Shown: one piece after another, positions 27,166-36,787 of the stretch
Position numbering within the stretch: the stretch's first letter is position 1
How the letters are laid out: every line of letters starts with the position of its first letter
Assembly: GCA_051954235.1 (NCBI GenBank)
Contig: JBQCHY010000056.1
Location: 183,549-247,548 of the forward strand
Direction: 5' to 3'
DNA: 64,000 nucleotides
DNA from: 62-47 sp051954235
GTDB lineage: Bacteria > Pseudomonadota > Alphaproteobacteria > Rhizobiales > Xanthobacteraceae
Notes under the pieces: model-generated
What the model saw: the letters and a program-made list of their open reading frames with translations, nothing else
Told to the model about the DNA's origin: nothing
The model's database searches: none
Translations under genes and position numbers: made by a program

Positions 27166-28662
27166 ATGGCGCTTCGTCTGGAAATTGAGAACGAAACCAA
27201 CTTGCCGGATGGCGGACCGGTGACGTTTACCATTGCTGGCAAACGAACCGTCGACATCGGCCGCGATCAACATCTCGACTGGACGTTGCCCGACCCCAGC
27301 CGCTTCATTTCCGGCAAGCACTGCGAGGTGAGATACAAGGATGGCGGCTACTGGCTTCACGATGTCTCGACCAACGGCACCTATCTGAACGGCGCGGAGG
27401 AGCGGATGCGAGGCCCGCATCGTCTCAAGAGCGGCGATCGTTTTATCATCGGCCAGTACATCATCGTCGCAGCATTCGATTCCGAGGGCATGGACGCCGA
27501 TAACGCATCGTCGTCAAACAGGGCGGCAGCCAACGCGGCCGCCTCCTCTGGGGAGCTTTGGGGCTCCGCGGATGCCGTTCCCCCGCCGATCGATCCGAAG
27601 TTGCTCAGGACGCCGCAAGAAATGGCTCGGCCTGCACGGGCGGAGTTTCTCGATTGGGCGGCTTCTGTCCCGCGCGCCGAACCTGTGAGTTCGTCGAACG
27701 CGGGCGCGCTCGGACGACAGGCATTTCCGCAAGCACCGCTCTCGGAGGATACCTGGGCGGCGGACCCCGCGCCGTCACGCGACTATGCGCCGCCTCCGGC
27801 GGCCCGTTCCGTCCCTCCTCCGCCGCAAGTCGCACCGCCGCAGACATCTGCCACGCCACATTCCCCGCTCGTGGCGCCGCCTTCGTATTCCGTTCCGCCG
27901 CCCGATCCCGCCCTCGAGCCGGCAGCGTGGAATAGTCCCGACGAAGTGGCGGAGCCGGTTCAAAGTTCGCCCTTCCTGCGGACCAAACCACCGCAACGGC
28001 CTGTTGCACCACCTGCGCCTGCTTCGCCGGCGCTCGATCCGGCACCAACCGATCACGTACAAGCCGACGATGATTTCCTGCGCATGTTCGCCACCGCAGC
28101 CGGGCTGCCGGCGGAGACCTTTTCAGCGGCGGACCGCCGCGAGGTGGCGCAGCAACTCGGCATTGCCTTCCGCACCGCCGTCGAAGGCGCGATGCAGTTA
28201 CTGAAAGCCCGCAATCAGGCCAAGCAACTGACCCGCAGCGCCAGCCACACCATGATCGAGGCGACCGGAAACAATCCGCTCAAGTTCAGTCCGTCGCCGG
28301 AAGAGGCAATGCGGATCATGTTCGGCGGAAAAAGCCGCAGCTATCTCGACGCACGGGCGACGTTCGCACAGACCTTCGACGATCTGAAATCGCATCAGCT
28401 CAAAACCTATGCGGCATTGCAGCACGCCGTGTCGCGGCTGGTGAACGATCTCGATCCCGCGATCATCGCCAGCGACTTCGACAAGCGGAAGGGCGGCTCC
28501 TTGCTGTCATCGAAGAAGGCCATGCTGTGGGAGGATTATCGGGCGCGCTGGGACGCGCACATGCTGCCCCAGAGCGGAGGCCCGATCGCGGCCTTCATGC
28601 TCCACTTCGCAGACTATTACGACGGCGCCGGCGGATCCGGTAGTAAGGGGATAAGTTCTTGA
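27166..28662 (+). CDS. tagH: T6SS FHA-domain protein TagH (Fha)
   Basis: A 498-aa protein with an N-terminal forkhead-associated domain (about 20-105: SGKHCEVRY, DVSTNGTYLNG) that binds phosphothreonine. A Pro/Ala-rich linker (about 155-305) and a conserved C-terminal TagH domain (about 320-490, with MQLLKARNQAKQLTRS and NNPLKFSPSPEEAM) follow. In known T6SS the kinase PpkA phosphorylates Fha, and PppA reverses this to gate assembly. Both genes lie downstream in the same direction. It starts 14 bases after the DUF6931-like gene. Confidence 0.92.
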   Translation: MALRLEIENETNLPDGGPVTFTIAGKRTVDIGRDQHLDWTLPDPSRFISGKHCEVRYKDGGYWLHDVSTNGTYLNGAEERMRGPHRLKSGDRFIIGQYIIVAAFDSEGMDADNASSSNRAAANAAASSGELWGSADAVPPPIDPKLLRTPQEMARPARAEFLDWAASVPRAEPVSSSNAGALGRQAFPQAPLSEDTWAADPAPSRDYAPPPAARSVPPPPQVAPPQTSATPHSPLVAPPSYSVPPPDPALEPAAWNSPDEVAEPVQSSPFLRTKPPQRPVAPPAPASPALDPAPTDHVQADDDFLRMFATAAGLPAETFSAADRREVAQQLGIAFRTAVEGAMQLLKARNQAKQLTRSASHTMIEATGNNPLKFSPSPEEAMRIMFGGKSRSYLDARATFAQTFDDLKSHQLKTYAALQHAVSRLVNDLDPAIIASDFDKRKGGSLLSSKKAMLWEDYRARWDAHMLPQSGGPIAAFMLHFADYYDGAGGSGSKGISS

Positions 28663-28779
28663 TCGGCCAAATTTATCATCTAGACTCCCGGCCGTTATTG
28701 TTACTCGTGGAAGGCGCGCTTTCGTTGATCTGATGCCAAAAACGACTTTTTGATCGCAACCTGTTCCGACGGATTTTCA

Positions 28780-30114
28780 ATGTCTTGGTATAGCAAGGTT
28801 TTCTGGTCGGAAGGACTGTTTCTGCGGCCGCATCATTTGCAGCAGAGCGATCGCTACGTCGAACATCTTCTCGAGAAGCGCGTCCGGCACGTAACGCCCT
28901 ACCCTTGGGGTTTCTCCAGCTTCGAAATCGACACCGATCTGTCGCAGCAAAGCAAGTTCGCACTGCGCCATGCCGCCGGGATCATGCAGGACGGCACGCC
29001 GTTCGACATGCCGGGTGAAAGCCCGCTGCCCGAGGCGATCGATATTCCGGAGAATGCCGCCGGCCAGATCTGCTGGCTGATGATCCCCATCGCGGCACCC
29101 AACACACGCGAGGCCGATGACAACACAAGCGAAAGCGCAACTCGTTACATCCGCAGCTCCGAAACCTATATCGACTCCACCTCGACCTTGCGGATCGAGG
29201 AAGAAATCGACATCGCCCATCCGCGCCTGACGCTCGAGCTGCGGAAGACGCCGAAGCCCGGATATCTGGGTTTAGGCATTGCCCGCGTCCTCGAGGTGCG
29301 GGATCGGAATATTCTTTTCGACGACAAGTTCGTCCCGCCGATGCTGCTCTGCGCGGGACATCCGACGATCGAAGGCTGGCTCAACCGCGTCATCGGATGG
29401 ATCGATACCAAGCTTGACGAGCTTGCGCGATATGCGGTCGATCCGTCGTCCGGCGGCGGGCTGCAAAGCGTCGACTACCTCGTCTTGCAGCTTCTCAATC
29501 GGGTGTCGCCGGTGCTTCAGCACTTTCAGCACTCGCGCTATGTCCATCCGGAGCGCCTTTACGAGGAATTGCTGCGGCTCGCAGGCGAGCTGGCAACCTT
29601 CGCCACGTCCGAACGGCGGGCCCGCCAGTACCCGCTTTATGACCATGACAATCTGGAGTTGGTTTTCGAGCCGGTCGTCCGTGACATTCAGGACTTCCTG
29701 AGTGCCCGGCTCGGACGCCGCGCCATCCGGCTCGAAATCATCGAGCGGGCGCAGAATGCATTCGTCTCGCCCATTCGCGACCGCTCGCTGTTCCGCAACG
29801 CCACGCTCGTGCTCGAAGTTGCGGCACGGCGCCCGCTGGTGGAAATCCAGAACGATTTTCCGCACCTGTTCAAGCTCGGTCCCAACACCAAGATGAACGA
29901 GATCGTCCACGCCAATCTCCCGGGCGTCCCTCTCGTCTATCTTCCGACGCCACCACCGCACATCCGCGCCATCACCGATCACGTATATTTCTATCTGGAT
30001 CGCAAATCTCAGCTCTGGCCTGAGTTCAGCACCGCGGCGTCGATAGGAATGCACTTCTCGGGAGATTGGCCGGAACTCGACTTGCAGCTTTGGGCGATCC
30101 TGGAGGACCGCTAA
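28780..30114 (+). CDS. tssK: T6SS baseplate protein TssK
   Basis: A 444-aa TssK (ImpJ/VasE) that links the baseplate to the TssJLM membrane complex. The start SWYSKVFWSEGLFLRPHHLQ is diagnostic, as are GYLGLGIARVLE and the C-terminal FYLDRKSQLWPEF. ATG28780 is chosen by family alignment; the frame is open for ten further codons. The stop overlaps the tssL start (TAATG), so the two are translationally coupled. Confidence 0.93.
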   Translation: MSWYSKVFWSEGLFLRPHHLQQSDRYVEHLLEKRVRHVTPYPWGFSSFEIDTDLSQQSKFALRHAAGIMQDGTPFDMPGESPLPEAIDIPENAAGQICWLMIPIAAPNTREADDNTSESATRYIRSSETYIDSTSTLRIEEEIDIAHPRLTLELRKTPKPGYLGLGIARVLEVRDRNILFDDKFVPPMLLCAGHPTIEGWLNRVIGWIDTKLDELARYAVDPSSGGGLQSVDYLVLQLLNRVSPVLQHFQHSRYVHPERLYEELLRLAGELATFATSERRARQYPLYDHDNLELVFEPVVRDIQDFLSARLGRRAIRLEIIERAQNAFVSPIRDRSLFRNATLVLEVAARRPLVEIQNDFPHLFKLGPNTKMNEIVHANLPGVPLVYLPTPPPHIRAITDHVYFYLDRKSQLWPEFSTAASIGMHFSGDWPELDLQLWAILEDR

Positions 30115-31691
30115 TGAGCAACAAGGACAATCCGTCGAACCCGTTTGGCCGCGGTGATCGCACGATCATCCGCCCCAATCCGGGAGGACGGTTGCCGAGT
30201 TCGCCTTTGCCGGTGCCGCCGCAGGGCAATCCGCTTCCGCCGCCGCAACCGTCGTTCTCGCCGGTGCCGGGAAGTGTTCAACCGCCTTATTCGCCGCCCA
30301 TTCCCGGCAGTCCGCCACAACAGCAACCGCCGTTCCCGCAACAACCGCACGGCTTGCCGCCGGGCTATCCTGGGCCCAACCCTTACGCGCAAGCACCCTC
30401 CACGGCCGCACCGGAAGACTGGATTTCAAGCACCTCCGCACCACCGCCAACCTTCGAATTGCCGGCAAGCCCGCCGCTTCGAGTCGATGAACTGGTCGCG
30501 CCGAACGCCAATCCCATCATGCGCGCGGCCGGACCGTTGCTGCAATTGCTGGGACGGCTTCGCGTCGCGTTGATGCGGGCCTCCTTCGCGAGCCTGATGG
30601 AGCAGGTCGCCGATGCCGTCAAATTCTTCGAGACCGACATCCGGTCCGCCGGGATATCCGATCAGCAGGCGAACACGGCGAAGTACATTCTCTGCGCGAC
30701 CGCCGACGATATCGTTCAGCATATTCCGACCGAGGAACGTCACGTCTGGACTCAGTATTCGATGCTGAGCCGGTTCTTCGGCGAGCGCGTCGGCGGCGTT
30801 CGCTTTTTCGAGATTCTCGATCACCTCAAGCTCGATCCGACAACCAACTACAACACCCTCGAATTGCAGCACGCATGCCTCGCGCTCGGTTTTCAAGGCA
30901 TGCACCGCGCCTCGGCCGGCGGGCCGGCGGCCTTGCAAACGATCCAGCGCAATCTCTACGAGATGCTGCGCCGGGTGCATCCCAAGGAGGTGCGGGATCT
31001 GTCGCCGCACTGGCAGGGCCAGCAATTGTCGCGCCGGCTGTTCCGCGTCCGCGTTCCGACATGGATGGTGGCGGCTGTCGTCGGCGTCCTGCTGATGGGA
31101 TCCTATTTCGCGCTCCGCAGCATTCTCTCCAGCAGGGCCGAAGCCGCAGCAAAAGTGACGCTGGCGCTTCATCCCGACGATGCGATTGAACTCAAACGCA
31201 AAGTCATCGCGCCGCCACCACCGCCACCTCCGCCGCCTCCCCCTGAGCACATCACGCAGCTACAGCGCATCCGCAACGCGCTGGCTGCCGAGAAGACGGC
31301 GTGCGCCCTGACGGCGGATCAGACAACGTCGTTCATCGTGATCCGCGTGTGCAACCTCGTCCTGTTCGGCGCGGGCGAGGCAAAGGTGCTCGATGCTTTC
31401 AAGCCGATCGGATCCCGCATTGCCGCGGTGCTCGACAAGGAGCCTGGTCGCATCAAGGTGGTCGGTCACACCGACAGCACACCGTTGAAGAACGCGCGCT
31501 TCCCTTCGAACTTCGAACTGTCGGTCGAGCGGGCGAAGGCGGTGGCGGACGTGCTGAAAGGCGGACTGAGTCAACCCAATCGCATCGTTATCGAAGGCAA
31601 GGGACAGGATTCTCCCATCGCGCCCAACAATACCGTCGAAGGGCGGGCCAAAAATCGACGCGTAGAAATCTTCATCGAGCGCAGTGAATAG
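30114..31691 (+). CDS. tssL: T6SS membrane protein TssL (DotU) with OmpA-like domain
   Basis: A 525-aa TssL. A long Pro/Gln-rich N-terminal tail (about 1-130) precedes the DotU cytoplasmic helical domain (about 130-310: KYILCATADDIVQHI, FFEILDHL). One transmembrane helix (about 314-340: MVAAVVGVLLMGSYFAL) and a poly-Pro hinge follow. A C-terminal OmpA/MotB peptidoglycan-binding domain (VVGHTDSTPLKN, NRRVEIFIE) ends the protein. This is a 'specialised' TssL with its own cell-wall anchor, relevant because no TssJ was found. A GGAGG lies within the end of tssK, ahead of the ATG. Confidence 0.93.
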   Translation: MSNKDNPSNPFGRGDRTIIRPNPGGRLPSSPLPVPPQGNPLPPPQPSFSPVPGSVQPPYSPPIPGSPPQQQPPFPQQPHGLPPGYPGPNPYAQAPSTAAPEDWISSTSAPPPTFELPASPPLRVDELVAPNANPIMRAAGPLLQLLGRLRVALMRASFASLMEQVADAVKFFETDIRSAGISDQQANTAKYILCATADDIVQHIPTEERHVWTQYSMLSRFFGERVGGVRFFEILDHLKLDPTTNYNTLELQHACLALGFQGMHRASAGGPAALQTIQRNLYEMLRRVHPKEVRDLSPHWQGQQLSRRLFRVRVPTWMVAAVVGVLLMGSYFALRSILSSRAEAAAKVTLALHPDDAIELKRKVIAPPPPPPPPPPPEHITQLQRIRNALAAEKTACALTADQTTSFIVIRVCNLVLFGAGEAKVLDAFKPIGSRIAAVLDKEPGRIKVVGHTDSTPLKNARFPSNFELSVERAKAVADVLKGGLSQPNRIVIEGKGQDSPIAPNNTVEGRAKNRRVEIFIERSE

Positions 31692-31739
31692 GCCGTTGAC
31701 GATGACATCGACGAGAGCTTCGGCGGCAGGTTCCAACTG

Positions 31740-34700
31740 ATGGTGACGAAAGACATCATAAAGACAAGTATGACCGCCATCGGCGTCGCGGCGCTGGCGG
31801 CGCTCGTCTACTATCTCGGCCCGCTGATTGCCATCGGCGGCTGGCGCCCGCTTGAGAGTCCGATCGTTCGCGACATCGTGGTGCTGCTGATCGTCCTGAT
31901 CGGCGCGGCCCTGGGAGGCTTCACCTTCTATCGCCGCCGCAAGGGCGCCAAGGAAATCGCGGATGGCATCAGCGGCGAAGCGGAAACCGTCAACGACGAG
32001 CCGGTTCTCAAAGAGCGCATGAAAGATGCGCTGGCCACGCTGAAGACCACCAGCAACGACAAATCCGGCTACCTCTACGACCTGCCCTGGTATGTCATCA
32101 TCGGCCCTCCCGGTGCCGGCAAGACCACCGCACTCGTCAACTCGGGCCTGAAATTCCCACTGGCGCGCGGCGCCACCCCTGCGGCCGTGGCGGGCGTCGG
32201 CGGAACGCGCTATTGCGACTGGTGGTTTACGGAAGAAGCGGTGCTCATCGACACCGCCGGGCGCTACACCACGCAGGATTCCGACGCGAAGGGCGACAAG
32301 GAGAGCTGGTTCTCCTTCCTCGACCTGCTCAAGAAGAGCCGACCGCGCCAACCGATCAACGGCGTGCTGGTGGCGATCAGCGTCGAGGATATCCTGACGC
32401 TCCCCAAGCAGGAGTTGACGGCGCACGCCAACGCGATCCGGGCTCGCCTGCTGGATCTTCACCAACGGCTCAAGGTGAACTTCCCCGTCTATACGCTGTT
32501 TACGAAGACCGATCTGGTCGCGGGCTTCAACGAGTATTTCAGCTATCTCAACGAAGCGGCGCGCCGGCAGGTCTGGGGTGCAACCTTCCAGACCGCGGAC
32601 AAGAACAAGAATCTCGTGGGCGATGTGCCCGCCGAATACGATCTCCTCCTTCAGCGATTGAGCGAGGAAACCGTCGATCGCCTGCAAGACGAGCCCGCGC
32701 CCCAATACCGCGTCCAGCTTTTCGGATTCCCGGCGCAGATGGCGCGCCTGAAGAGCCAGATTCACGATTTCCTCAACCAGATTTTCGAGCCGACCCGCTA
32801 TCACGTCAACGCCAACCTGCGCGGTTTCTATTTCACGTCCGGCACCCAGGAAGGCACGCCGATCGACCAGTTGATCGGCTCGCTCGCGCGGAATTTCGGC
32901 GCGGAAGGCGTCAGCAGCCAAGCCTATTCGGGCTCGGGGAAAAGTTTCTTCCTGACCGACCTGATTTCGAAGGTGATCATCGGCGAGGCCGATTGGGTTT
33001 CGACCGACCGGCGCGCCGTGCGGCGCAGCTTCATTTTGAAGACGGTCACGCTATCCTTGATCGGGCTCTGCTCCGTCGCATTGCTCGCTGGCTGGCTGAC
33101 CAGCTTCAAGAAAAATGCGAACCTGCTCGAGCAAACGCAACAGGCGGCCGACGATTATTCGACGTCGGGCGACGCATATATCAAGCAGACGGTGATCGCC
33201 GATCGCGATCTCGACAAGGTCCTCCCGCTGCTGCATCGCCTGCGCAACATGCCGGCCGGCTATGGCTCGCGCAAAGATGCGATCCCGACTTCCGAGCGGT
33301 ACGGGTTGAGCCAGCATGAACGGCTCGAGTCCTCGTCCGCAACCGCCTATCACACCGCCTTGGAGCGGATGTTCCGTCCACGCCTGCTTTATCGGCTCGA
33401 GGAACAGCTGAACGCCAAGATCAACGAACCTGCTTTCGTGTACGAGGCCCTGAAGGTCTACCTGATGCTCGGCGGACAGCAGCCCGAGGACAAGGCGCTG
33501 ATCCGTTCGTGGATGCAACGCGACTGGGCAGACAACCTGTACCCGAGCGCGACCAACGCAGAAGGGCGCCGGCTTCTCGAAGATCACCTGATGGCGATGT
33601 TCGACCTCGAAGACGAGAAGCCGCCGCTGGTCCAGCTCGACGGCCGGCTCATCCAAGAGGCGCAGAAATCGCTTGCCCGCCTCAGCGTCGCGCAGCGGGC
33701 CTATCAGTTCCTCAAATCCGAGGCCCGTGAAAGCGATACGCTCGACTGGATTCTCGCCAAGAAGGCCGGCACGGACGCGGCCACCGTATTCGAGGCGGCA
33801 AACGGCCAGCCGCTGGATACGATCCGCGTTCCCGCGTTTTTCACTTATGACGGCTTCCATCAAAAGTTCATTGCGCGTCTCAGCGGCCTCGCGGAGCGCA
33901 TGAAGCGCGATCGCTGGGTGCTCGGCGAAGCCGGGCAGCAGGATGCGATCGATCAGCAGTACCACGACCTCGCTGGCAACCTGCTGGAGATCTACGGCAA
34001 CGAATTCACGCTCGCTTGGCGCGAAGCACTTACGAAGCTTCGGATGAAGAAGCTGACCGCCGATAAGCCGCGCTACGTCGTGCTGCGCGCGTTGTCCGCG
34101 ACGACCTCCCCGATGCGCCAGTTGCTTGAGTCGATCCGCAGCGAAACCACGCTGACCAAGGAGCGGCCCAAACCCGCCAGCGCTCCCAACGCGCCGCCCG
34201 CTTCGCCCGCAGGCACCAATGCCCCGCCACCGTTGTTCGGCAACGCGCAGGACGGACCGCCGGGAACGCGCATCGAAGCGCAATTCAAGGCGTATCACGA
34301 AGTGCTCGAAGGCGATGCAACGCGCCGCCCCATCGACGCAGTCATCGGCACGCTCAACGACATCGCGCAGAATCTGACGCTGATCACCGAGAACCCGCAG
34401 ATGGCACCGCAGGCGGTCCTGTCGCTGCAAAATCAGGTCGCCGCGCTGCGCAACAACGCATCGCGGATGCCGCCTCCATTTTCGGACATGATGCGCAACG
34501 CAGCGGCTGAATTCGAAGGCAACATGGCCGCATCGACCGCCGGACAGCTTCTGGTCGCGCTTCGAGACCAGATCACGCCCGCGTGCCAGCAGACCATTGC
34601 GAACCGGTATCCGTTCATTCGGTCCAGCAAGCAGGAGGTCCCGCTCGGCGACTTCGCCAAGCTGTTCAGTCCCGGCGGCCTGCTCGACAAATTCTTCACC

Positions 34701-35267
34701 CAACATCTCGCCCCTTACGCAAACACATCGCGTCCGGAGTGGGTGTGGCGCCCCGAAAGTCCGGTCGGACGCACGCTGTCGCAAGAGACATTGCGGCAGT
34801 TTCAGAAGGCCGCTTATATCCGCGATGCGTTTTTCCAGAGCGGCGGCAACGTTCCGATGGTCACGATGTCGATCAAGCCGCCGGTGGGCAACGTCGGCAT
34901 CACCATCAAGACGGATATTGGCGGCACGGTCATTACAAGTCCGAGCGCGCAGGCGCCATCGTTCCTGGGAGGAACGTCCCCGCCGCCAACGGCAACGCCG
35001 ACGACGGTTCAATGGCCCGGGCCGGCGCCTCGCACCGCTATTTCCGTTGCAAGCGGCAACGATCCGCCGTCCGTGCTCGAACGCACCGGTCCGTGGTCGC
35101 TGTTCCGAATGCTGGAGGCCGGATCGCTCCAGAACAGAGCCGAGACATCAAGCTCGACATTCATCGTCGCGGGAAACGAGCTGAACTATCAGATCTCCAC
35201 CGGATCGCTGCAGAATCCGTTTAACCTTACGCCACTGAGGGAGTTTCGCTGCCCAAGCGGAATCTGA
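31740..35267 (+). CDS. tssM: T6SS membrane complex protein TssM (IcmF)
   Basis: An 1175-aa TssM, the inner-membrane core of the trans-envelope complex. Two N-terminal transmembrane helices (about 13-31, 44-63), a cytoplasmic NTPase-like domain with an intact Walker A GPPGAGKTT (Lys128) and DTAGRY, a third helix near residue 445 (LIGLCSVALLAGWL), and a long periplasmic part follow. The C-terminus ends in the typical REFRCPSGI. The Ala/Pro-rich insert near residue 815-840 is low complexity. It overlaps tagF by one base (TGATG). Confidence 0.95.
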   Translation: MVTKDIIKTSMTAIGVAALAALVYYLGPLIAIGGWRPLESPIVRDIVVLLIVLIGAALGGFTFYRRRKGAKEIADGISGEAETVNDEPVLKERMKDALATLKTTSNDKSGYLYDLPWYVIIGPPGAGKTTALVNSGLKFPLARGATPAAVAGVGGTRYCDWWFTEEAVLIDTAGRYTTQDSDAKGDKESWFSFLDLLKKSRPRQPINGVLVAISVEDILTLPKQELTAHANAIRARLLDLHQRLKVNFPVYTLFTKTDLVAGFNEYFSYLNEAARRQVWGATFQTADKNKNLVGDVPAEYDLLLQRLSEETVDRLQDEPAPQYRVQLFGFPAQMARLKSQIHDFLNQIFEPTRYHVNANLRGFYFTSGTQEGTPIDQLIGSLARNFGAEGVSSQAYSGSGKSFFLTDLISKVIIGEADWVSTDRRAVRRSFILKTVTLSLIGLCSVALLAGWLTSFKKNANLLEQTQQAADDYSTSGDAYIKQTVIADRDLDKVLPLLHRLRNMPAGYGSRKDAIPTSERYGLSQHERLESSSATAYHTALERMFRPRLLYRLEEQLNAKINEPAFVYEALKVYLMLGGQQPEDKALIRSWMQRDWADNLYPSATNAEGRRLLEDHLMAMFDLEDEKPPLVQLDGRLIQEAQKSLARLSVAQRAYQFLKSEARESDTLDWILAKKAGTDAATVFEAANGQPLDTIRVPAFFTYDGFHQKFIARLSGLAERMKRDRWVLGEAGQQDAIDQQYHDLAGNLLEIYGNEFTLAWREALTKLRMKKLTADKPRYVVLRALSATTSPMRQLLESIRSETTLTKERPKPASAPNAPPASPAGTNAPPPLFGNAQDGPPGTRIEAQFKAYHEVLEGDATRRPIDAVIGTLNDIAQNLTLITENPQMAPQAVLSLQNQVAALRNNASRMPPPFSDMMRNAAAEFEGNMAASTAGQLLVALRDQITPACQQTIANRYPFIRSSKQEVPLGDFAKLFSPGGLLDKFFTQHLAPYANTSRPEWVWRPESPVGRTLSQETLRQFQKAAYIRDAFFQSGGNVPMVTMSIKPPVGNVGITIKTDIGGTVITSPSAQAPSFLGGTSPPPTATPTTVQWPGPAPRTAISVASGNDPPSVLERTGPWSLFRMLEAGSLQNRAETSSSTFIVAGNELNYQISTGSLQNPFNLTPLREFRCPSGI

Positions 35268-35956
35268 TGTCAATGCGGTGCGGCTTGTTCGGCAAACTCG
35301 GCAGCAAACGCGATTTCATTGCCCTTGCAACGCCGCGCAAATTTCTCGAAGTCTGGGAGCCGTGGATGCAGGCTTGCCTGTCGGCGAGCCGCCATCAGCT
35401 TGGCGACGGCTGGCAGAACGCATTCCTGTCGGCGCCGATCTGGCGTTTCTGGCTCGGCGCGGATATCTGCGGCACCAGCGTTGCGGGCGCCATCATGCCA
35501 TCGATCGATGCCGTTGGCCGTTACTATCCGCTGACGCTGCATGCCATCGCGGATGACGAGACATCGATCGCGCCGCCGGATACGGATGCTCAGGATCCAT
35601 GGTACGAAGATGCGGAGCACTTCCTGCTGGCCACGCTGGATCCGGGCGTGAGTTTCGAAACCACCGCGACAGCGTTGGAACAGATGCATCCGGCAAGCCT
35701 TCAGCCCCAGGCCGAAGTCGAGTTGATCCGATCCGGCAATCTTGTTGGTACCGCACCGGGAGAAGACGGCTTCGCCGCGTCGCTGGCCAAGCTTCGATCA
35801 ACCAATCCTGAAATATACGCCGCCGGCACATTCTGGTGGACGGCAGGCGGCGCCGACTTCGCCTCCATGGCGCTAAGCTGCCATGGCCTACCCGATCCCT
35901 ATGACTACTCGATCTTGTTGACTGGACAACTCGCAAGCGCAACGGCTTCAGCGTGA
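35267..35956 (+). CDS. tagF: T6SS-associated protein TagF
   Basis: A 229-aa TagF (DUF2094), a post-translational repressor of T6SS in other bacteria. The start GLFGKLGSKRDF, then WEPWMQACLSASRHQLGDGW and GAIMPSIDAVGRYYPLTL match the family. The C-terminal WWTAGGADFASMALSCHGLP is intact. Here it is a separate gene, unlike species in which TagF is fused to the PppA phosphatase. It overlaps tssM by one base and lies 33 bases before pppA. Confidence 0.9.
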   Translation: MSMRCGLFGKLGSKRDFIALATPRKFLEVWEPWMQACLSASRHQLGDGWQNAFLSAPIWRFWLGADICGTSVAGAIMPSIDAVGRYYPLTLHAIADDETSIAPPDTDAQDPWYEDAEHFLLATLDPGVSFETTATALEQMHPASLQPQAEVELIRSGNLVGTAPGEDGFAASLAKLRSTNPEIYAAGTFWWTAGGADFASMALSCHGLPDPYDYSILLTGQLASATASA

Positions 35957-35989
35957 CAGGCGAACCCTCACCCCGGGCCGCCTTATGGC

Positions 35990-36787
35990 GTGCCCCGTAT
36001 TGCAGGACGAACACCCGTGCATGACGTCGGCAGTGTAACGCACCCTGGAAAAGTTCGTAGCCGCAACGAAGATTCGTGCCTGGTCCGGTCGGACATGGGG
36101 ATGTGGGCCGTGGCTGACGGCATGGGAGGACATGACGCGGGCGACGTTGCCAGCCGAACCGTCATCGAGGCGCTCGACGCGGTTCATCAAACAAGTTCCG
36201 CGGCCGAACTTCTGGAGCAATGCGAGGCACAGGTGCGCAAGGCCAATGCGGAGATCGTGGCTCTGAGCAAGGCCCGCAACGCCGCGACGATCGGCACCAC
36301 GGTGGCGGTCCTGCTGGTCCGCGACAATCACTTCGCTTGCATTTGGGCCGGCGACAGCCGCATCTATCGGGTGAACGATACGATCGATCAACTGTCGACC
36401 GATCACACCGAGGTGCAGGAATTGCTGATGAACGGCACGCTCTCACCGGACGAGGCGAAGCATTGGCCGAGCAACATCATTACGCGTGCCATCGGTGTTT
36501 CCCCTGAACCGGACCTCGACATCATCACCGGGGCCGTGGAGGCCGGCGACATCTTTATCGTGTGCAGCGATGGGTTGACGCGACATCTTGACGATAGCGA
36601 AATCCGACAATCGGTGACCTCGCACGAGGCTCAAGCCGCGTGCGACGCCATGTTGGCGCTGGCGCTGGAGCGCGGCGGCCAAGACAACGTCACGGCCATC
36701 GTTGTGCGGACACAAGCCAGCCGCAAACCGGAGAGAGAACTGACAATCTCTCCCCTCGTGCGCCCCGTTCCGCGAGCACGGCCGTGA
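35990..36787 (+). CDS. pppA: T6SS PP2C-type phosphatase PppA (TagG)
   Basis: A 265-aa PPM/PP2C Ser/Thr phosphatase. Metal-binding motifs are intact: VRSRNEDSC, WAVADGMGGHDAG, WAGDSRIYR, VCSDGLTRHL and GGQDNVTAIVV. In known systems it removes phosphate from Fha to switch the T6SS off. GTG35990 is used; an in-frame GTG near 36017 is an alternative that would still keep the domain. Its stop overlaps the GTG start of the kinase gene, so phosphatase and kinase are coupled. Confidence 0.92.
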   Translation: MPRIAGRTPVHDVGSVTHPGKVRSRNEDSCLVRSDMGMWAVADGMGGHDAGDVASRTVIEALDAVHQTSSAAELLEQCEAQVRKANAEIVALSKARNAATIGTTVAVLLVRDNHFACIWAGDSRIYRVNDTIDQLSTDHTEVQELLMNGTLSPDEAKHWPSNIITRAIGVSPEPDLDIITGAVEAGDIFIVCSDGLTRHLDDSEIRQSVTSHEAQAACDAMLALALERGGQDNVTAIVVRTQASRKPERELTISPLVRPVPRARP